Source of the DNA: an uncultured Pseudomonadota bacterium
Lineage (GTDB): Bacteria > Pseudomonadota > Gammaproteobacteria > Burkholderiales > Methylophilaceae
DNA: 34,540 nucleotides
Direction of reading: 5' to 3'
Assembly (NCBI GenBank): GCA_903838125.1
Contig: CAILXF010000042.1
Span: 1-34,540, forward strand
The notes beneath the pieces are model-generated. The model had not been told where the DNA came from and made no database searches. It worked only from the letters and a program-made list of their open reading frames with translations. How positions within the stretch are numbered: the stretch's first letter is position 1; the number at the start of each line of letters is the position of its first letter. Shown piece by piece: positions 30,565 to 34,540 of the stretch. The position numbers were made by a program, and so were the translations under genes.

Positions 30565-30894
30565 TTGAAAGCATTGACGTTGATCTTTGTTGTCTTGATT
30601 GCCTTGCTACAGTATCCACTGTGGCTAGGCAAGGGCAGCTGGTTACGTGTGTGGGATTTGAATCGACAAATCAGTGAGCAACAAGAAAAAAACAATACGC
30701 TTAATGCTCGGAATGAAACATTAAATGCCGAAGTTCTAGATCTAAAAAGTGGGCGTGCTGCAGTTGAAGAGCGCGCTAGAAGTGAGTTAGGTATGATTAA
30801 ACAAGATGAAGTTTTTTACCAAGTCATTGATCAGTCGGCTACTAGTACAAACATAAGTACGGCTTCAACCGCTAAACCTACCGAAAAGAAGTAG
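30565..30894 (+). CDS. ftsB: Cell division protein FtsB
   Basis: A bitopic inner-membrane protein of the divisome that forms a complex with FtsL and FtsQ. The 109 residues have a short N-terminal cytosolic start, one transmembrane helix (about 3-20, ALTLIFVVLIALLQYPLWL), then a periplasmic coiled coil (about 29-65, QISEQQEKNNTLNARNETL) and the conserved GRAAVEERARSELGMIKQDEVFYQV end. The start is a TTG at 30565 with AAGG upstream; no ATG exists at the expected position. The C-terminal tail is a low-complexity Ser/Thr/Ala stretch. Position after eno is conserved in proteobacteria. Confidence 0.93.
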   Translation: MKALTLIFVVLIALLQYPLWLGKGSWLRVWDLNRQISEQQEKNNTLNARNETLNAEVLDLKSGRAAVEERARSELGMIKQDEVFYQVIDQSATSTNISTASTAKPTEKK

Positions 30895-30905
30895 CTACTG
30901 CAATT

Positions 30906-31949
30906 CTAGGGGCTATTTTTAGTTTGAACGGGGTAGGGTAGCTGTTTTATTGCTAAGGCATTCCCTTCTACAAATACTTTGCCCGATTCCACGCTTTCTA
31001 TGCGTATCTCTACCAGAAGATCATAACTATCCATTGAAGTGATGGCTGAGCGTACCACTTTACCCACCGCTTCGCCTGCATCATTCAACACATCATTACC
31101 TGCCTTAGGTTGCACTTTAGCGTTGATATGAGCAAGGTATGTGCGGCGTTTCACTGTGCCTAAATAATGGGTACGCGCCACGATTTCCTGACCGGTATAG
31201 CAACCTTTTTTAAAGTTGATGGCATCTAACAAATCTAGATTAAGCATTTGCGGTACAAACTGTTCTTGGGTATTTAGCGTCACCTCTGGGATGCCTGCCT
31301 GAATTTCTAGCCAATCCCAGCATGGCGCTCCTACTGCGACGGTATGCAGGCGAAGATTACTCCATATATGCTTAGCACTATTTAAATCAGTAAATATCTC
31401 ATAGCGAGGTAAAGCCCCTGGTAACTTTAATAATGCACCATTATCTAGGCTAACCAATTCATAGCTTGATTGAGGGACAATAGAAAAGTGTGGTTTTAAT
31501 AATTCTGCTGCATTTTGTCCACTTATCCCAATTTTAATAATTGACTCGGACACATCTGTTATTTCAACTTTACTGCGCATGACGTACATTTTTAATCGCT
31601 TAGCGATGCTGGTAACTAACTCTTTAGGTAGTTGTAAATGCAGATGATCATAATGTGCAAAGGCTAAAAACAGGGCAAGCATACGGCCTTTTGGGCTGCA
31701 GTAAGCGGTGTAATGGGCTAGATGGCCGTCAAGTTGTTTTACGTCATTGGTGACTTGGCCTTGTAGAAAGGTGATGGCATCCTCACCCTGCATTTGAAGT
31801 AGCCCTAAGTGAGAAAGGTCACAAATTACGCTGCCGCTTTGAGTGGCTTGGATTTCCGCATGGCTATCACCAAAACACATTATTTTTTCGTTATCCAGCA
31901 TTAACGGATGGCTAGATGACTCTTGAAGAAATTGATGCCACTGTTGCAT
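30906..31949 (-). CDS. ygfZ: tRNA-modifying / iron-sulfur maintenance protein YgfZ
   Basis: A folate-binding, aminomethyltransferase-like protein that helps maintain certain iron-sulfur enzymes such as MiaB. The 347 residues have the GcvT-like fold, VICDLSHLGLLQMQGEDA near the start, FLQGQVTNDV, the SPKGRMLALF segment, and the signature KGCYTGQEIVARTHYLG with the conserved cysteine C250. The length is near that of family members. It converges on ftsB with a gap of 11 bases between stop codons. The gene upstream on the same strand is mxaL, 258 bases away, so it probably has its own promoter. Confidence 0.94.
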   Translation of the reverse strand: MQQWHQFLQESSSHPLMLDNEKIMCFGDSHAEIQATQSGSVICDLSHLGLLQMQGEDAITFLQGQVTNDVKQLDGHLAHYTAYCSPKGRMLALFLAFAHYDHLHLQLPKELVTSIAKRLKMYVMRSKVEITDVSESIIKIGISGQNAAELLKPHFSIVPQSSYELVSLDNGALLKLPGALPRYEIFTDLNSAKHIWSNLRLHTVAVGAPCWDWLEIQAGIPEVTLNTQEQFVPQMLNLDLLDAINFKKGCYTGQEIVARTHYLGTVKRRTYLAHINAKVQPKAGNDVLNDAGEAVGKVVRSAITSMDSYDLLVEIRIESVESGKVFVEGNALAIKQLPYPVQTKNSP

Positions 31950-32125
31950 GCGTATGCTAAACCTTTGTTTAAATTATTTTATGACCTATCTTATTGCTGC
32001 CGACAAAATCTAAAAATTAAATCATTGAGTATTTTTTGCGGGTGATGCGCGCAGAATTTGCTTGAGGAAATATTGCTATTGTAATGCTGCTTGTGATCTC
32101 TTGTCAGAATAAATGACGATCAGTC

Positions 32126-32144
32126 TCAATCACATTGTGGTTGA
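32126..32144. other. Hairpin between mxaL and ygfZ
   Basis: TCAATCAC (32126-32133) and GTGGTTGA (32137-32144) form an 8-bp stem (one T-G pair) with an ATT loop in the 258-base gap downstream of the mxa genes. There is no proper T-tract for the leftward direction, so it is at most a weak terminator. The rest of the gap shows no further gene. Confidence 0.35.
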
Positions 32145-32207
32145 TCTTTTCGTCGCACTCGTTAGCAATATGCCCTGATACAAGAGATACTGAAGTTTCT
32201 CTGCACA

Positions 32208-33206
32208 TTAATCCGAATTAATTACTTTACGGCGACGCTGCATTAAGTTTTGCCATTGCGTTTTTAGTTCTTTTAGCGGATGTTTAGGGGTATAGGCCAA
32301 AATGAATAGAATGCCAGCCAATCCAGCGAGAATCCAGCGAAGCTCAAATCCAGCTTTATCGCGTCGAGCCGGTTTTTGTTTTTTCATTGCGCTAAGTACT
32401 GATTGAACGCTATCGCCACGCACATACATGCCGTTAACCTCTTTCGCTAAAGATTTTAGGTAGGTTTCATCAAGTTTAGAGATATATCGGTCTCCAGCGC
32501 CGCTAGCAATGCTGTCATTTCTAACCCCTATATTGGCTTCAGAGATTTGTGCAATGCCCGGTTGCATGGCAAAGCTTTCTGCAGACCAATAGCCGATGAG
32601 CTGATTGTGCTCGTCTAATTTAGGTATCGCAGAACCAGTTTCACCACCTATACCAACAAATAGCCAGCCATCACCACCTTGAAAATTGGATAAATCCTGC
32701 GTATTAAAGACATGTAACTTTGGCGCTTCTTCACCATCGGTAAAGTAGACAACTTGTGCTGGTGCCGGAAACGAGCGTATGGTTCTTGCTAATCCAAGCA
32801 TACTTGTACGCAAGCGGCTATTACCTGACCAAGCGGTACGCCAGTCTAGATGGTCTATCGTGTCATTAATGGCATCAAAGTTTTCGCAAACTTCAATTGG
32901 TGTGTAAAGTGCAGCGATGCTTACACCAGCAAATAAACCTATGCTTACAGTGGTGCCACAATCTAACTCACCAATAACCTTGTGCAGGGTGTCTTGCATA
33001 AACGCGATGCGTGACACAGGTTTCCCGTTAAGCGATTTATCCACCACATTCATACTTTGTGAAATATCCGTCACAAAAATATAGCTATAAATATCACGTT
33101 TAACTGGGATTGTTGGGTTAAATAAGGCAACTACAAGCAATAATAAAGCGCCTAGTAATAATGATGCATCATGACGATGCCTAAAATAATTGAAAAGCTT
33201 ATGCAT
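32208..33206 (-). CDS. mxaL: MxaL, von Willebrand factor A-type methanol dehydrogenase accessory protein
   Basis: A 332-residue membrane protein with an N-terminal transmembrane helix (about 14-32), a VWA domain with the MIDAS motif D-I-S-Q-S (FVTDISQSMNV), the YFTDGEEAP strand with the third metal loop, and a C-terminal transmembrane helix (about 290-308) followed by a basic tail. In methylotrophs mxaA, C, K, L and D follow the methanol dehydrogenase genes and are needed for calcium insertion or maturation. The order mxaC-mxaK-mxaL seen here is the known one. The start codon lies two bases after the mxaK stop. mxaD does not follow within the window. Confidence 0.85.
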   Translation of the reverse strand: MHKLFNYFRHRHDASLLLGALLLLVVALFNPTIPVKRDIYSYIFVTDISQSMNVVDKSLNGKPVSRIAFMQDTLHKVIGELDCGTTVSIGLFAGVSIAALYTPIEVCENFDAINDTIDHLDWRTAWSGNSRLRTSMLGLARTIRSFPAPAQVVYFTDGEEAPKLHVFNTQDLSNFQGGDGWLFVGIGGETGSAIPKLDEHNQLIGYWSAESFAMQPGIAQISEANIGVRNDSIASGAGDRYISKLDETYLKSLAKEVNGMYVRGDSVQSVLSAMKKQKPARRDKAGFELRWILAGLAGILFILAYTPKHPLKELKTQWQNLMQRRRKVINSD

Positions 33207-33208
33207 AT

Positions 33209-33796
33209 TTATGGCAATCCAACAGGAATGCTACCCATAATCAGCCCTGGAGTATCACTCTCGCCAACACCTGGTGTAGGTGTGCCTGGCAACATTGTCA
33301 GTAAGCGGTCTAAGTTATGTCTAGCGCCCCAATTGCTATTATCGAGTCTAAGCGATTGTTGATAAGCAGTTTTAGCTTGTCGTAAAAGGTACTCAGCTTC
33401 ATCACGTACCGTCATATTGGCGCCATTAATGGCTAAACCACGTCTAAAGAATATATTCCCTAGGTTAAAATGAATGGCTGCTTTCTGCTCAGTATTAGCA
33501 TTATTTAGCGCTTTATTAAACAGTAACGTCGCTTCTTTATAACGTTCATTCTTAGCTAACCAATAGGCCGTTGCAAACTTAGCCTCAAAGCTTTGCGTAT
33601 CTGTTTTTGGCGGTTTCCCAGCGCTAATTGCTTGGTTAAATGCTGCAATTTGTTGCACGCGATTGTAAGCATAGAGGCTACTGATGCCAGATGCTATTGC
33701 AATGATGATTAGCAAGTAAGTGAGTTTTGTTACACTAAAGAAGTGCATAATCTTTTGCAGTAACGAGTCTTTAATCATAATTGATTTTAGTGCCAT
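33209..33796 (-). CDS. mxaK: MxaK, TPR-containing methanol dehydrogenase accessory protein
   Basis: A 195-residue protein with one N-terminal transmembrane segment (about 23-42, TKLTYLLIIIAIASGISSLYA) and a periplasmic part of helical repeats: FATAYWLAKNERYKEATLLF, then AAIHFNLGNIFFRRGLA and YLLRQAKTAYQQSLRLD, resembling tetratricopeptide repeats. A proline- and glycine-rich tail follows. Its place between two VWA genes, overlapping mxaC by ten bases and abutting mxaL, matches MxaK, an accessory protein needed for active methanol dehydrogenase. An in-frame ATG six codons later is a possible alternative start. Identification leans on context. Confidence 0.8.
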   Translation of the reverse strand: MALKSIMIKDSLLQKIMHFFSVTKLTYLLIIIAIASGISSLYAYNRVQQIAAFNQAISAGKPPKTDTQSFEAKFATAYWLAKNERYKEATLLFNKALNNANTEQKAAIHFNLGNIFFRRGLAINGANMTVRDEAEYLLRQAKTAYQQSLRLDNSNWGARHNLDRLLTMLPGTPTPGVGESDTPGLIMGSIPVGLP

Positions 33797-34540
33797 GTTT
33801 TTACCTCTAAGTATTTCACACCCAACAATAAACTAATCATCAACGCTGCAATAATAAAGCAAGCATTTGAATAATCCCGGCCAGGAATTTTCTCAAAATA
33901 TTTGATTGGTTTCTTTTCACGTTCATTAATGTCGTTCATGGCCATTTGCAATGACTTTGGATCTTCAGCCTCATAAGCCTTAAATGGTGATTTGAGTGTT
34001 TTGAAGTATTCATTAAGCTCGATTTCTGCAGGTAATGCGGAATTTTCAGGGGGTTTGTAAGTAGTATCAAAAATACTTAAACCACCTGGCTGCCGTAACA
34101 CTATCCAATACAAACTAATATGCAAGCGGTCAAACCAGTCTTTGAGTTTTTGCTGTGTATTGGCATCTAATCGACCGGCTCCGTCAGATAGTAATATCAA
34201 TGCTCGTGAGCCAGAATCAGGTATTTTTTCAAACAGACCAGCACCACTAGTAAGACCGCTACCAATATTAGTTTGAAATAATGCGTTACCACCAGTGGCT
34301 TGCACTGCGGCAATCACGGCTTTCTTGTTTTCACTTAGCGGTAAAACATACATCGCTGAGTTGCTGAAAGTGATCATGCCAAACATGTCTTGCTGGCGTG
34401 ATTTTACAAAAGAGGTAATAAGCCTAGCTGCTGCGACAGATTTGGTTTCACCTACAATATTATTACCAGAAGCATCTGTGCCCCCAGAGAATGGATCATC
34501 CATGCTTGCGCTGCGATCTAGCACTAATGCAATTTGAGCA
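33787..34540 (-). CDS. mxaC: MxaC, von Willebrand factor A-type accessory protein (partial, N-terminus outside window)
   Basis: The frame is open to the right edge of the window, so the true start is beyond 34540; a GTG at 34524 lies inside the VWA domain and is not the start. The visible part has the MIDAS motif D-R-S-A-S in LVLDRSASMDDPFSGG, the FGMITFSNSAMYVLPLS strand, SRALILLSDGAGRLD with the distal metal-site residues, and a C-terminal transmembrane helix (SNACFIIAALMISLLLG). VWA followed by MxaK and MxaL fits MxaC of the methanol dehydrogenase cluster. It overlaps mxaK by ten bases, which implies translational coupling. Confidence 0.83.
   Translation of the reverse strand, partial: AQIALVLDRSASMDDPFSGGTDASGNNIVGETKSVAAARLITSFVKSRQQDMFGMITFSNSAMYVLPLSENKKAVIAAVQATGGNALFQTNIGSGLTSGAGLFEKIPDSGSRALILLSDGAGRLDANTQQKLKDWFDRLHISLYWIVLRQPGGLSIFDTTYKPPENSALPAEIELNEYFKTLKSPFKAYEAEDPKSLQMAMNDINEREKKPIKYFEKIPGRDYSNACFIIAALMISLLLGVKYLEVKTWH

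Overview
This window looks like chromosomal DNA of a methylotrophic betaproteobacterium, most likely of the family Methylophilaceae. The reasons are the block orders nuoL-nuoM-nuoN, thrS-infC-rpmI-rplT-pheS-pheT-ihfA-merR and pyrG-kdsA-eno-ftsB, the betaproteobacterial style of the proteins, a modest G+C content, and the end of a methanol-dehydrogenase accessory cluster (mxaC-mxaK-mxaL) at the right edge. The assignment is by recognition, not by database search.

Layout. 1-3096: end of the complex I operon (nuoL 3' end, nuoM, nuoN). 3195-5257: a Nudix hydrolase overlapping an NAD-dependent epimerase-like gene, converging on a 2OG-Fe(II) oxygenase. 5367-5524: tRNA-Val(GAC) and a terminator hairpin. 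5542-13169: the translation/IHF superoperon, with infC starting at a rare AUA codon and a strong terminator after rplT. 13261-13337: tRNA-Pro(GGG) with a well-formed promoter. 13338-17487: an accessory-looking stretch with a decayed reading frame next to the tRNA, a periplasmic pentapeptide-repeat protein, an orphan GerE-type regulator, a 31-residue membrane protein under a perfect FNR/ANR box, a beta-carbonic anhydrase, an exported glutathione peroxidase and an unknown exported protein. 17634-20114: phosphoglucomutase, a membrane-anchored retropepsin-like protease and iscX. 20289-24553: glyA, nrdR, a membrane-anchored unknown, ribD and a TatD-family nuclease. 24554-24817: an AT-rich gap with a cluster of DnaA-box-like sites. 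24818-26599: mtnA and a class II aldolase, which suggests methylthioribose/5-deoxyribose salvage by the dihydroxyacetone phosphate shunt. 26694-30894: pyrG, kdsA (metal-dependent type), eno and ftsB. 30906-31949: ygfZ. 32208-34540: mxaL, mxaK and partial mxaC on the minus strand.

Most of the window is conserved housekeeping DNA. I found no CRISPR array, complete mobile element or obvious new multi-gene system. The best leads are the FNR-box/small-membrane-protein locus near 15.4 kb, the DnaA-box cluster near 24.7 kb, the tRNA-Val with C instead of U at position 33, and the mtnA-aldolase pair.
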